Part shown: in pieces, positions 27,478 through 35,492 of the stretch
Layout of the letters: each line of letters starts with the position of its first letter
How positions within the stretch are numbered: the stretch's first letter is position 1
Source: Candidatus Poribacteria bacterium
Lineage (GTDB): Bacteria; Poribacteria; WGA-4E; PCPOR2b
Direction of reading: 5' to 3'
Length of the DNA stretch: 64,000 nt
Assembly: GCA_028819845.1 (NCBI GenBank)
Contig: JAPPKS010000023.1
Coordinates: 1-64,000, forward strand
Position numbers and translations under genes: made by a program
The notes under the pieces: generated by a model
Database searches by the model: none
Seen by the model: the letters and a program-made list of their open reading frames with translations, nothing else
What the model was told of the DNA's origin: nothing

Positions 27478-28027
27478 AATCTCTCCCTTCCAGAAAGTCG
27501 TCTAATTCAACTCCGAACGCGTCTGCTATCCGATTGACATAGTTGAAAAAGCCGACAACCTCCACAATGGCGAAGAGCGCCTCGTCGGTAAGTCCATACC
27601 CGCGGAGGCGCTCTAAGTCTGATGGTGTAATAGTGGGCGCGGCTTTTGTTACCTTAACGGCAAATTCAAGGATCGCTTTTGTGGCTTCGTCAATATCAGC
27701 CGTCTGAAAATCCGCCACGATCTGAGCAATCTGCTTGTCAGTGAGTTGTTCCCGCAACTCGTCCGCGTGCGATATTACTCAGTAGCGGCATTCGTTCACT
27801 TTCGATACAACGGTGGCAATCATTTCGCGTTGCATCCGAGTAAGCGGGGACTCTTCGTCGTGCATCACGACTTTGTAGAGTTCAATAAATGCGCGCATAC
27901 TTTTCGGCCGCGCACTGAAAAGTTTGACGATATTGTAAACTCGCCCCACTCGTGCAATTGCCGCGTCGTATTCCTCTTTCACGATGCCAGTTGCATCAGT
28001 CTCTTCTACAGTGTGAATCCATGCCAT
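27458..28027 (-). CDS. CMD/AhpD-like peroxidase-related selenoprotein (in-frame UGA = Sec83)
   Basis: 189 residues if the TGA at 27779-27781 (minus strand) is read as selenocysteine; conceptual translation otherwise stops at residue 82. The two parts are in the same frame and together make one carboxymuconolactone-decarboxylase-like protein of the usual size. The active site reads E-C80-R-Y-U83-V-I-S-H87, where relatives have 'C..C...H', so the UGA replaces the second, redox-active Cys. 'RMQREMIATVVSKVNEC' before it and 'LTDEALFAIVEVVGFFNYVNRIADAFGVELD' after it are typical of the family. GGAG lies 8 nt before the ATG at 28027. A hairpin 18 nt after UGA could serve as SECIS. selA, selB and selC are about 20 kb away. 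The alternative is a nonsense-mutated pseudogene. Confidence 0.85.
27743..27781 (-). promoter_or_regulatory. Candidate bacterial SECIS hairpin after the UGA codon
   Basis: Read on the minus strand, UGA is followed by 18 nt and then GAGUUG-CGGGAA-CAACUC, a perfect 6-bp stem with a 6-nt loop containing three Gs. The apical loop begins 24 nt after UGA, inside the window usual for bacterial SECIS elements, which SelB recognises. The stem is short, so chance cannot be excluded. Confidence 0.6.
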
Positions 28028-28105
28028 CTTTCATTCTCCAATCACAACTGCTAAGCCTTTGTGTCGGGTTTTCATTGTCAAGCAGACACGTCAGTTTGTC
28101 AACGT

Positions 28106-28162
28106 TCATGCCTGTAGGGGTGTCAACATTGCGGCGATGTCCTCCAGCAGCTTTAAATCCAT
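28106..28162 (-). pseudogene. Remnant of the C-terminal tail of a third TPR paralogue
   Basis: On the minus strand the frame reads 'MDLKLLEDIAAMLTPLQA' and stops at TGA (28106-28108). It matches the tails 'LPMDITAMLTPK' and 'KPPEDVATMLTPEE' of the two TPR proteins in this region. No TPR units precede it. It lies in the 205-bp gap between doc and the selenoprotein gene, next to a 'gattaaaggatttcacggatt'-type sequence. Confidence 0.6.
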
Positions 28163-28232
28163 CGCTTGTCTGAATCACGGATGGCCGCGGATTAAAGGAT
28201 TTCACGGATTTATTTTACTTCCTCTGCTTACC

Positions 28233-28637
28233 TTAATCTGTTGGCTCCTCAACCCATGACTGTACATGGTCGGCGATTACCTCAATATCGGTTATTGTCC
28301 CATTTGCAATGTTAAGACCAAGTTCAACAATCGAATCACCAATACCGGGAGGATGGGGACAACCATTCAACTCAAAGATCAGGAGCGCACAGTGCATTCC
28401 GATACGTTTATTCCCGTCCAAGAATACGTGTCCTGTAATAATGTGATGGGCGTAAACAGCGGCTTTTTGTGCCAAAGCCGGAAATAGCTCGGTGTCACCG
28501 ATTTTCTCACTCACCATTTGCACGAGATAGCGCAACTGATTTTCATTCAGCAGCCGATACCGCCCCTCGTGTTCCTCAGCAACCCGCAATATTTCGTCAA
28601 TTGTCAGATATTTCAGACGTTTGCCAGCGTTTTTCAT
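28233..28637 (-). CDS. doc: Doc-family toxin (Fic/Doc fold, 'death on curing')
   Basis: 134 residues, the usual size of Doc. Doc toxins are kinases of the Fic fold that phosphorylate EF-Tu. The core motif is intact: 'HIITGHVFLDGNKRIG', giving H70-x-F72-x-D74-G-N-K77-R78. 'LTIDEILRVAEEHEG' at the N-terminus is also typical. The ATG overlaps the stop of the upstream TPR gene (ATGA), which is the place where a phd antitoxin gene is usually found. No Phd or AbrB-type antitoxin is present nearby, so the TPR protein is the natural candidate partner. Confidence 0.88.
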   Translation of the reverse strand: MKNAGKRLKYLTIDEILRVAEEHEGRYRLLNENQLRYLVQMVSEKIGDTELFPALAQKAAVYAHHIITGHVFLDGNKRIGMHCALLIFELNGCPHPPGIGDSIVELGLNIANGTITDIEVIADHVQSWVEEPTD

Positions 28638-29527
28638 GCCCGATCGTATCTTTTCTTGATTTTCTTAATTGCGATTTCAACGTCGGGTTCCACTGGGTGA
28701 GCCGTGTTCTGCGCTTTCCGTCTCCCCTCGCCAGTTTCCTCTGGTGTTAACATTGTGGCGACGTCTTCCGGCGGTTTGATGCCACTTTTCTGTATGAGGT
28801 CTGCCAAACAATCGGGCTTGAGTTCTATTACCTTGCCAAAATCTTTGCGGGCAAGGTCATACTCTTCTTTGGAATAGTAAGCCATGCCGCGATTGCTATA
28901 GAATCGAACCTCGCTGGTTTTGTATTCTATAGCTTTAGTGAAATCCTCAAGGGCGCAGTCAAGATTCCCTTTCTTGGCGTAAGCCGCACCACGGTTGTTA
29001 TACGCCTCGGCATCATCGGGTGTCAGTTTTATCACTTGACTGAAATCTTGGACGGCACGGTCGACATCAGCCTTTTGTCCGTAAGCCAGACCTCGATTGT
29101 AATAGGTAATGGCATTATCAGGTTTCAGTCGAATTGCTGTGTTAAAATCTTCGATAGCATGTTCAACATCGCCTTGTTGACCGTATGCTAGGCCGCGATT
29201 ATTATAGGCGTGGTCATAATTGGACCACAGGTCTATCGCTTTGCTGAAATCTTCAATTGCTCTATCAATATCGCCTTTTTCACCGTGAGCAACGCCACGA
29301 TTGTTATAGACGGTAGCATCATTGGAATTGAGTTTTATCGCTTTGTTACATTCTTCGATTGCACGGTCAATCTCACCCAATCGGCCAGAATCAATTTGGC
29401 ACATGCGATGTTCCTCAACGTCGTCTAACGTTGAGGTTACTTTTTTGATGCCACCCTTAATATTCCTATCGGGTCTTCCCACGTAATGGTAGTCAAAACC
29501 GGCAGACGTTAAGTTCAGTTGAGGCAT
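28634..29527 (-). CDS. TPR-repeat protein in the antitoxin position of doc
   Basis: 297 residues. A unique N-terminus of about 50 residues is followed by about six TPR units ('AIELWS..YDHAYNNRGLAYGQQGDVEHAIEDF' type). The C-terminal tail begins 'IKPPEDVATMLTPEETGEG' and ends with a basic helix, 'EIAIKKIKKRYDRA'. The tail shares 'DVATMLTP' with the FRG-linked TPR protein. GAGGAG precedes the ATG at 29527. The 4-nt overlap with doc implies coupled synthesis, as in toxin-antitoxin pairs. An antitoxin or regulatory role is inference from position only. Confidence 0.8.
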   Translation of the reverse strand: MPQLNLTSAGFDYHYVGRPDRNIKGGIKKVTSTLDDVEEHRMCQIDSGRLGEIDRAIEECNKAIKLNSNDATVYNNRGVAHGEKGDIDRAIEDFSKAIDLWSNYDHAYNNRGLAYGQQGDVEHAIEDFNTAIRLKPDNAITYYNRGLAYGQKADVDRAVQDFSQVIKLTPDDAEAYNNRGAAYAKKGNLDCALEDFTKAIEYKTSEVRFYSNRGMAYYSKEEYDLARKDFGKVIELKPDCLADLIQKSGIKPPEDVATMLTPEETGEGRRKAQNTAHPVEPDVEIAIKKIKKRYDRA

Positions 29528-29877
29528 AGCTCTTTCTCCTCAAAAATTTCACACACTGTACAGGCAAATAAAACTAATCCGCCGCTATTCGTTTGTGCGG
29601 TGGAGGTATGGCGATAATCATTTTGGGATTTAAAACGACGCAAGTCAATCCTATTGTTGACAATCCTACTGATTCAGTCAGTCTAAGCTATGATGATTGA
29701 GAAAGACCGATTCCCCAAAGTTCACACTGAGAACTTTTCGATTGAATCGACTGTGGAAATCTGATAAGATTCAGACGGCACTATTGAGCAAATTATACGC
29801 CCCGTCCCTGAAATCGTCAAGGGAAAGTGGGGGAACGCGGGCGTTACATCTTAATCAGCGTGAGGCTAGGCAAACAG
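29528..29877. other. Divergent intergenic region between TPR-doc and PhyH
   Basis: No convincing gene. On the plus strand caatcct is directly repeated at 29646-29652 and 29661-29667, followed by the 11-bp palindrome actga-t-tcagt at 29668-29678. These lie about 140 bp upstream of the TPR-doc start and might be an operator. A 30-codon ORF at 29608 was examined and rejected. Confidence 0.4.
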
Positions 29878-30654
29878 ATGACAGCGCATATAACGGCGAC
29901 ACACGAAATTGAATCGGCGATTCACCACTTGGACACGTATGGCTATTGCATTCTCACGAGTCGAATGCCGGTGGATGTTGCCGGTGAGATTGCCGAACGC
30001 TGCTTGGAGATGCAGGACGACCCGCAGTACCAAGCCTACAACTCCGGAAATCCCAATGAAAGCACGACAATGTCGGGTATGTACAACTTGGATGATAAGG
30101 TGTGGCAATTCTTGACTCACCCGGACGTGCTAGCGATTGCATACCACTTCCTCGGCTCGGATTGCCGGGTGACCGAGGTGTGCGCCAAGCCGATTTGGCC
30201 CGGGTCGCTAGGATACGGTCTGCACGTCGATGAAGCCAATTTTTTTCACAAGGTACCGAACGTTCCGTGGCTAATTAACACCATGTGGATGCTCACCGAT
30301 TTCACGGAGAATAATGGCGCCACTGCAGTTGTTCCGATGAGCCACAAATGCCATTTTAAGCAACAGCCGACTGAAATTCCGTTTGAGAGTCCACTTGTGA
30401 AAATCGCTACCGGTCAGCCGGGTTCAGTGCTTCTGTGGCACGGCGGCACACTCCATACTGCTACGCCCAACACGGGAGATGGGGTTCGCGTGGGACTAAA
30501 TATCGCGTATCACGCACGATGGTTCAATCATTACGTCAATACTCACATTGAACCAATCTGGGCTGAGACATACGTACGTATGCCGCCGGAGATGCAAAAA
30601 CTTTTTACCTTGCGGCGCGGCAGGACAAAATCTGAAATTTATGAGGTGGGCTAG
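29878..30654 (+). CDS. Phytanoyl-CoA dioxygenase (PhyH) family protein
   Basis: 258 residues from the ATG at 29878; an upstream GTG at 29827 is less likely. These are Fe(II)/2-oxoglutarate-dependent oxygenases. The iron triad is visible as 'HVDEAN' (His and Asp) and the distal His in 'TLHTATPNTG', followed by the 2-oxoglutarate-binding Arg in 'GVRVGLNIAY'. 'MWMLTDFTENNGATAVVPMSHK' is the typical strand before it. The substrate is unknown; the family hydroxylates many small molecules. It stands alone between the doc region and rpsB. Confidence 0.85.
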   Translation: MTAHITATHEIESAIHHLDTYGYCILTSRMPVDVAGEIAERCLEMQDDPQYQAYNSGNPNESTTMSGMYNLDDKVWQFLTHPDVLAIAYHFLGSDCRVTEVCAKPIWPGSLGYGLHVDEANFFHKVPNVPWLINTMWMLTDFTENNGATAVVPMSHKCHFKQQPTEIPFESPLVKIATGQPGSVLLWHGGTLHTATPNTGDGVRVGLNIAYHARWFNHYVNTHIEPIWAETYVRMPPEMQKLFTLRRGRTKSEIYEVG

Positions 30655-30758
30655 ATTCCGCATACTTTCGGATTCACAGGGATTTGCAATTTCAGAAGGT
30701 TGGCGCGAAATAATTTTTGGATTCCTCCGCAGTTGGCGCGATTGTGTGTTTTCTATGC

Positions 30759-30788
30759 TTGACACATTTTCGAGAAATATGGTATATT
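30759..30788 (+). promoter_or_regulatory. Probable promoter of the rpsB operon
   Basis: TTGACA (30759-30764), an 18-nt spacer and TATATT (30783-30788). It would give a leader of about 120 nt before rpsB, long enough for ribosomal-protein autoregulation, although no known S2-binding structure could be confirmed. Confidence 0.75.
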
Positions 30789-30915
30789 TTGTGTTTTGCG
30801 TGGTCTTTAACAATAAGCGCACTTCCTAATTTCACAATGGGTGCTCAGTTTTTTTCGGAGTTGGATGTGAACGCGAGGGAAGTGTAAGAAAAACCCAAAG
30901 ATTAAGGAGGATTTT

Positions 30916-31704
30916 TTGACAGTTACAATGAAAGAACTCCTGGAAGCAGGGGTTCATTTTGGCCATCAGACACGACGCTGGAATCCCAAAATGGCAAAGT
31001 ACATATTTGCCGAACGAAATGGGATTTACATCATCGATCTTCAAAAAACCTTGGCATTGCTCAAAAAGGCGTGTGAATTCCTGCAGGAAGTTGCTGCCGG
31101 CGGCGGTGCGGTGTTATTTGTCGGCACCAAAAAGCAATCTCAGGAAACCGTGGTGGAAGAAGCCACGAGATGTAAAATGTTCTATGTTAACCATCGCTGG
31201 TTAGGCGGCATGCTTACAAATTTTGAAACTATTAGGCGCAGCAGTGACCGATTGAAAAAACTTGAAACTGATGAGGAGAGCGGTCAATTTGAGAAACTCC
31301 CGAAAAAGGAAGCTATGCAGTTAAGGCGTGAGAAGATTAAGCTGAACAATAACCTCGCGGGAATCAAGACAATGGGGCGCCTTCCCGAAGCTGTGATTGT
31401 CACCGATGTCCGCAAGGAACAGACGGCCGTCCGGGAAGCGAATAAGCTTGGCGTTCCGGTGATTGCAATAGTTGATACGAACTGGGATCCAGACCCGGTT
31501 GATTTTCCAATTCCTGGGAATGACGACGCCATTCGCGCAATTAAGCTAATCTGTTCTGTCCTCGCTAGCGCGATTATCGAAGGACGAGGGGATGCCTTGC
31601 AGGGTGCGGATGACATAGAAATGCCGCAGCCGGAAGACGCGGCACCTACGCCAACGAGCGATGAGAAAGCTGAAGAGGAAACATCGCAACTAGACGGAGA
31701 ATGA
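30916..31704 (+). CDS. rpsB: 30S ribosomal protein S2
   Basis: 262 residues from a TTG start at 30916. aaggagg at 30904-30910 is ideally spaced for this TTG, whereas the in-frame ATG at 30928 is 17 nt away. S2 motifs are '[38 protein letters not shown]', 'VLFVGTKKQ', '[20 protein letters not shown]' and '[32 protein letters not shown]'. The C-terminus has an acidic tail. It heads rpsB-tsf-frr-cdsA-dxr. Confidence 0.97.
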   Translation: MTVTMKELLEAGVHFGHQTRRWNPKMAKYIFAERNGIYIIDLQKTLALLKKACEFLQEVAAGGGAVLFVGTKKQSQETVVEEATRCKMFYVNHRWLGGMLTNFETIRRSSDRLKKLETDEESGQFEKLPKKEAMQLRREKIKLNNNLAGIKTMGRLPEAVIVTDVRKEQTAVREANKLGVPVIAIVDTNWDPDPVDFPIPGNDDAIRAIKLICSVLASAIIEGRGDALQGADDIEMPQPEDAAPTPTSDEKAEEETSQLDGE

Positions 31705-31838
31705 TAAATTACACTTTCTGGCTGGACTCACCTCGTTGGATAAGATAACTTCTCGAAAGACACCCCAGATAGAAAAGCAAGCCGATTCAAAGCTTGGCAA
31801 TGGTTTCTGTCAAAACCGAACGGAGGATTAAAAATTTT

Positions 31839-32438
31839 ATGAATATTACCGCAAAAATGGTCAGTGAGTTGCGTGCGCGTACGAGCGCCGGGATTATGGA
31901 TTGTAAGCAAGCCTTAATAAAATCTAACGGCGACCTAGAAGCTGCGATTCAATACTTACGGGAAAAAGGGCTGAAAGCGACGGAACTAAAGAGCGCGCGC
32001 ACGGCATCTGAGGGACTCATCGTATCATACATACATCCCGGCAACAGAATCGGCTCACTGGTTGAACTGAACTGTGAAACTGATTTCGTCGCACGGACGG
32101 AACAATTCCAGAAACTGGCAAAGGACATTGCGATGCAGGTGGCAGCATCCAAACCGAAGTACGTTAGCAAAGCGGATGTTCCGGAAAGCGCTTTGGAATC
32201 CGAAAAAGTAATTCTGAGAAAACAGGCTCTGGATGAGGGCAAACCGGAGCACATCGCTGACAAAATAGTTGAAGGACGGATCTCAAAGTTCTATTCCGAA
32301 GTTTGCTTGCTAGAACAGCCTTACATTCGGGACACCGATAAAAGTGTCAGGCAACTTATCCAAGAAGGCGTAGCGCAACTTGGAGAGAACATTGTAGTTG
32401 GGCGATTTACGCTTTATGTGTTGGCGCAGAGTGAATAA
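31839..32438 (+). CDS. tsf: Elongation factor Ts
   Basis: 199 residues from the ATG at 31839, with ggagg 12 nt upstream. EF-Ts exchanges GDP on EF-Tu. 'LRARTSAGIMDCKQAL' and 'DLEAAIQYLREKG' are the family signatures, and 'ELNCETDFVARTEQF' is the core motif. The length matches the short EF-Ts form with one core subdomain, as in cyanobacteria and Thermus. It lies 134 nt after rpsB. Confidence 0.97.
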   Translation: MNITAKMVSELRARTSAGIMDCKQALIKSNGDLEAAIQYLREKGLKATELKSARTASEGLIVSYIHPGNRIGSLVELNCETDFVARTEQFQKLAKDIAMQVAASKPKYVSKADVPESALESEKVILRKQALDEGKPEHIADKIVEGRISKFYSEVCLLEQPYIRDTDKSVRQLIQEGVAQLGENIVVGRFTLYVLAQSE

Positions 32439-32604
32439 ACATACCGGACGAGTATGGCGCCTTGACACGGGTGTTTTTGTTAAATCCGAAGTGTTGGTGA
32501 CCGGCACGGTGAATATTACGTAGATTTTATGATTTGTGCATAGGATGTACCAGCCTTCTTAGATAACGTGCTGAAATAGCATCCTTAAGATGAGGAGTTT
32601 CCAC

Positions 32605-33189
32605 ATGTCTGAAACGATTATTCGTAATGCAGAGATGCGAATGAAAAAAGCGGTAGAGTCCACGGCAAATAATTTTGCACGGGTACAGACAGGGAGAGCT
32701 TCCCCCTCGTTGTTGGACGGTGTGTTTGTCGAATATTACGGAACGAAGAATCCCATAAATCAGGTTGCAACTATCACGGCGCCCGAACCCCGCGTTATTA
32801 TGATCCAACCTTGGGATAAGACGGTTAGCAAGGAGATTGAAAAGGCGATATCCCGATCGGATTTGGGTTTGAATCCGAATAGTGACGGCAATGTTATCCG
32901 TATACAAGTGCCTGAACTGACAACGGAGCGGCGAAAAGAGCTGGCGAAATATGTCAGCAAGTTAGCTGAAGACGGCCGCATCGCAATTAGGAATATTCGG
33001 CGTGATGCGAATGACGCCATTAAAAAGCTCGACAAATCGGACGCTACATCGAAAGGCAGGAAGGGAAAAGAAAGGGGCGGGGAAAAGAGAAAAGGCGACG
33101 ATGATCCGGTGCAAAAGATAACGGATAAGTATATTGATCAGATTAGCCAGCTACTGAAATCGAAAGAAGTGGAACTCATGGAGTTGTAG
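32605..33189 (+). CDS. frr: Ribosome recycling factor
   Basis: 194 residues from the ATG at 32605, after gaggag. RRF splits post-termination ribosomes with EF-G. 'NFARVQTGRASPSLLDGVFVEYYG' and 'VPELTTERRKELAKYV' are family hallmarks, and the C-terminus 'KSKEVELMEL' fits. A low-complexity, basic stretch (about residues 149-167, 'SKGRKGKERGGEKRKGDDD') replaces the usual helical linker and adds some 10 residues. The usual pyrH gene between tsf and frr is absent: only 166 nt separate them. Confidence 0.96.
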   Translation: MSETIIRNAEMRMKKAVESTANNFARVQTGRASPSLLDGVFVEYYGTKNPINQVATITAPEPRVIMIQPWDKTVSKEIEKAISRSDLGLNPNSDGNVIRIQVPELTTERRKELAKYVSKLAEDGRIAIRNIRRDANDAIKKLDKSDATSKGRKGKERGGEKRKGDDDPVQKITDKYIDQISQLLKSKEVELMEL

Positions 33190-33432
33190 GCATCTCGCCT
33201 TAACGCTACCTTGATGTGCGTCGCCCACACGGATGAAAGTCTGAATTCACAATTCTGTAGAGGAACGTTCCCCTCGTGTAGAACCAGAATCAAACTAAGC
33301 GATTTTTTAAACCTAAGATGTAACGTGCAAAGATAGGTCAGTTGGAATTTGTGCATGGGTGCATATTCCGGCCGATTCGTTCTGTTATGACCGCATGACT
33401 CACTTTTCCCATGACTGTACCGTCCCTAACCG

Positions 33433-34254
33433 ATGTTCTGGAAGCGAGCAGTCAGTTGCGCCATCCTAATCCCTATCGTCATCTTCGCTGTTCAGTGGAG
33501 CGATCCCCGTCTTTATTTCGCTCTGGTAATCGGCGTAACGTTCCTCATGCTGGTCGAATTCAGCCGATTATGCAAGTCAATCGGAATGACAGAGATTCGG
33601 GTTGCTGTCGTAGCATCAGGAATCCTATTTTGTGCGTCAGCACTCATTGACCGTCTTGCCGTTGAATTTGTTCTCGCCCTTACGCTTTTTTTAGCCTTCG
33701 CCTTCCAAATTCTTCATCGCCAAATTAACAGCGCATTCATGGCAATAACGACCACCATAACGGGTGCGGTTTATATCGGCTGGATGTTTGGGTATCATCT
33801 GATATTGCTGCGAAAATTAAACGCTTCTTTGGGCGAGTCAGTTGGCAGCGAATTAATTTTATTCCTAGTTGTAGTTACGTGGTGCGGTGACACAGCCGCC
33901 TATATCTTGGGAAGATGGTTGGGCAAACACAAATTGATTCCCCAAATCAGTCCTGGAAAAACGGTTGAAGGCACCATTGCCGGCTTGTGTATTGGCGCAA
34001 TTGGCGGTCTTGTTATTTGGCATTTATTGCTTGAAGAGATGTTCGGTCCTGTGCACGCATTGGGTCTTGGAATACTGCTAGGAATTGTGAGCCAAATTAG
34101 CGATTTAAGCGAATCAATTGTCAAACGTACCGCTGATGCCAAAGATTCAGGTACCCTGATACCAGGGCATGGAGGATTTCTTGATCGCTGTGACAGTTTG
34201 ATTTTTTCCGCCCCAACCCTTTATTACTACTTTCAATATGCCATTCACGCTTGA
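33433..34254 (+). CDS. cdsA: Phosphatidate cytidylyltransferase CdsA
   Basis: 273 residues with about seven to eight hydrophobic segments. It makes CDP-diacylglycerol from phosphatidate and CTP in the inner membrane. The signature near the C-terminus is 'SESIVKRTADAKDSGTLIPGHGG', followed by 'FLDRCDS'. 'GDTAAYILGRWLGKHKL' and 'SPGKTVEGTIAG' are also typical. No Shine-Dalgarno sequence is obvious at 33433. The uppS gene, commonly just upstream, is missing. dxr follows 14 nt after the stop. Confidence 0.93.
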   Translation: MFWKRAVSCAILIPIVIFAVQWSDPRLYFALVIGVTFLMLVEFSRLCKSIGMTEIRVAVVASGILFCASALIDRLAVEFVLALTLFLAFAFQILHRQINSAFMAITTTITGAVYIGWMFGYHLILLRKLNASLGESVGSELILFLVVVTWCGDTAAYILGRWLGKHKLIPQISPGKTVEGTIAGLCIGAIGGLVIWHLLLEEMFGPVHALGLGILLGIVSQISDLSESIVKRTADAKDSGTLIPGHGGFLDRCDSLIFSAPTLYYYFQYAIHA

Positions 34255-34268
34255 TTGGTAGGTTCGAT

Positions 34269-35447
34269 ATGAAACGCTTGGCGATTCTAGGTTCAACGGG
34301 GTCAATTGGAAAAAGTGCGCTCTCCGTTGTCCAAACCCATCCTGGCAAGTTCACGATTGCTGGACTTGCTGCTAATACTTCGGTTGACCTACTAGAACAG
34401 CAGATTCGCCAATTTCGCCCTAGGCTTGCGGCATTAAACGATAGTGACACCGCTAATCAGCTTCGGGAACGCTTGACGGACTTGAAATCTGTTGAAGTGC
34501 TTTCAGGTAAAGAAGGGGTGTTAGCGATAGCGAGGATGGAGGAAGTCGACTTGGTTATCGAGGCCATCGGAGGGAGCGCAGGATTGCTGCCGACGTTGGA
34601 AGCGATTCAAACTGGCAAGGATTTGGCGTTCGTCAACAAAGAAGTGTTAGTCATGTGCGGTTCTTTGGTTATGAGTGCGGTCGAAGAGTATGGTGTCAAT
34701 CTGTTGCCTGTCGATAGCGAAATTAGCGCGATTCTCCAATGCCTTGCTGGTAGGCTAAGCGATAATCCACAAGAACGCAACCAGATTAATCGCCTCATTC
34801 TAACAGCTTCCGGCGGCCCATTCCGCCAAACACCTCTAGATCAACTCCATTCCGTGACGCCCCAACAGGCACTGAAGCATCCCACGTGGAACATGGGGAA
34901 TAAAATCACGATTGACTCGGCAACGATGATGAACAAGGGACTGGAAGTCATCGAAGCGAGATGGTTATTTGACATAGAACCGTCACAGATTGATGTGATA
35001 GTTCAGCCGGAAAGTATCATCCATTCAATGGTCGAATTTGTGGATGGCTCCTACCTAGCTCAACTGAGCGTCGCCGATATGCGGGTTCCGATCCAATACG
35101 CTTTAACTTATCCCCGCCATCTGCCGACCCCTGCTCCGAATCTTGACCTTGCTCAAATCCGCAAACTACATTTCGAACCTGTTGATTTCGAGAAGTTTCC
35201 CTGCCTGTCGCACGCTTATACTGCCGCCAAAGTTGGCGGGACACTGCCCACCGTTCTTAGCAGCGCCGATGAGGTTGCGGTCAGTGCTTTTCTAAATGAG
35301 CACATCGGGTTTATGGACATACCGACGATTATTGAAACTGTCATGAATCAACATGACGTAGAACTTGAACCGAACCTCAATGATATTCTAGCTGCCGACC
35401 GGTGGGCAAAATCCACCGCCCATCAGTTAATCCAGAGCCTGTATTAA
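34269..35447 (+). CDS. dxr: 1-deoxy-D-xylulose 5-phosphate reductoisomerase
   Basis: 392 residues from the ATG at 34269, with ggtagg upstream. It converts DXP to MEP in isoprenoid synthesis, using NADPH. 'LAILGSTGSIGKSAL' is the NADPH motif, and the metal-binding 'PVDSEISAI' carries Asp and Glu. 'TASGGPFRQTP', 'HPTWNMGNKITIDSATMMNKGLEVIEA' and 'QPESIIHSMVEFVDGS' complete the active site. It is the last plus-strand gene of the cluster and faces the 1559-residue TPR gene. Confidence 0.97.
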   Translation: MKRLAILGSTGSIGKSALSVVQTHPGKFTIAGLAANTSVDLLEQQIRQFRPRLAALNDSDTANQLRERLTDLKSVEVLSGKEGVLAIARMEEVDLVIEAIGGSAGLLPTLEAIQTGKDLAFVNKEVLVMCGSLVMSAVEEYGVNLLPVDSEISAILQCLAGRLSDNPQERNQINRLILTASGGPFRQTPLDQLHSVTPQQALKHPTWNMGNKITIDSATMMNKGLEVIEARWLFDIEPSQIDVIVQPESIIHSMVEFVDGSYLAQLSVADMRVPIQYALTYPRHLPTPAPNLDLAQIRKLHFEPVDFEKFPCLSHAYTAAKVGGTLPTVLSSADEVAVSAFLNEHIGFMDIPTIIETVMNQHDVELEPNLNDILAADRWAKSTAHQLIQSLY

Positions 35448-35492
35448 GTTCTGTTGTCGATAGCGTGCATGCTTTGCGACAGTGTGATTAAA

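Noticed and set aside
27233-27505. Plus-strand ORFs of 77-90 codons opposite the SDR remnant
   Set aside because: They are antisense to the remnant and spacer; the minus-strand frame has the recognisable SDR motif.
29608-29700. 30-codon plus-strand ORF beginning ATG-GCG after ggaggt
   Set aside because: The Shine-Dalgarno-like sequence touches the ATG, so spacing is too short, and no family or context supports it.
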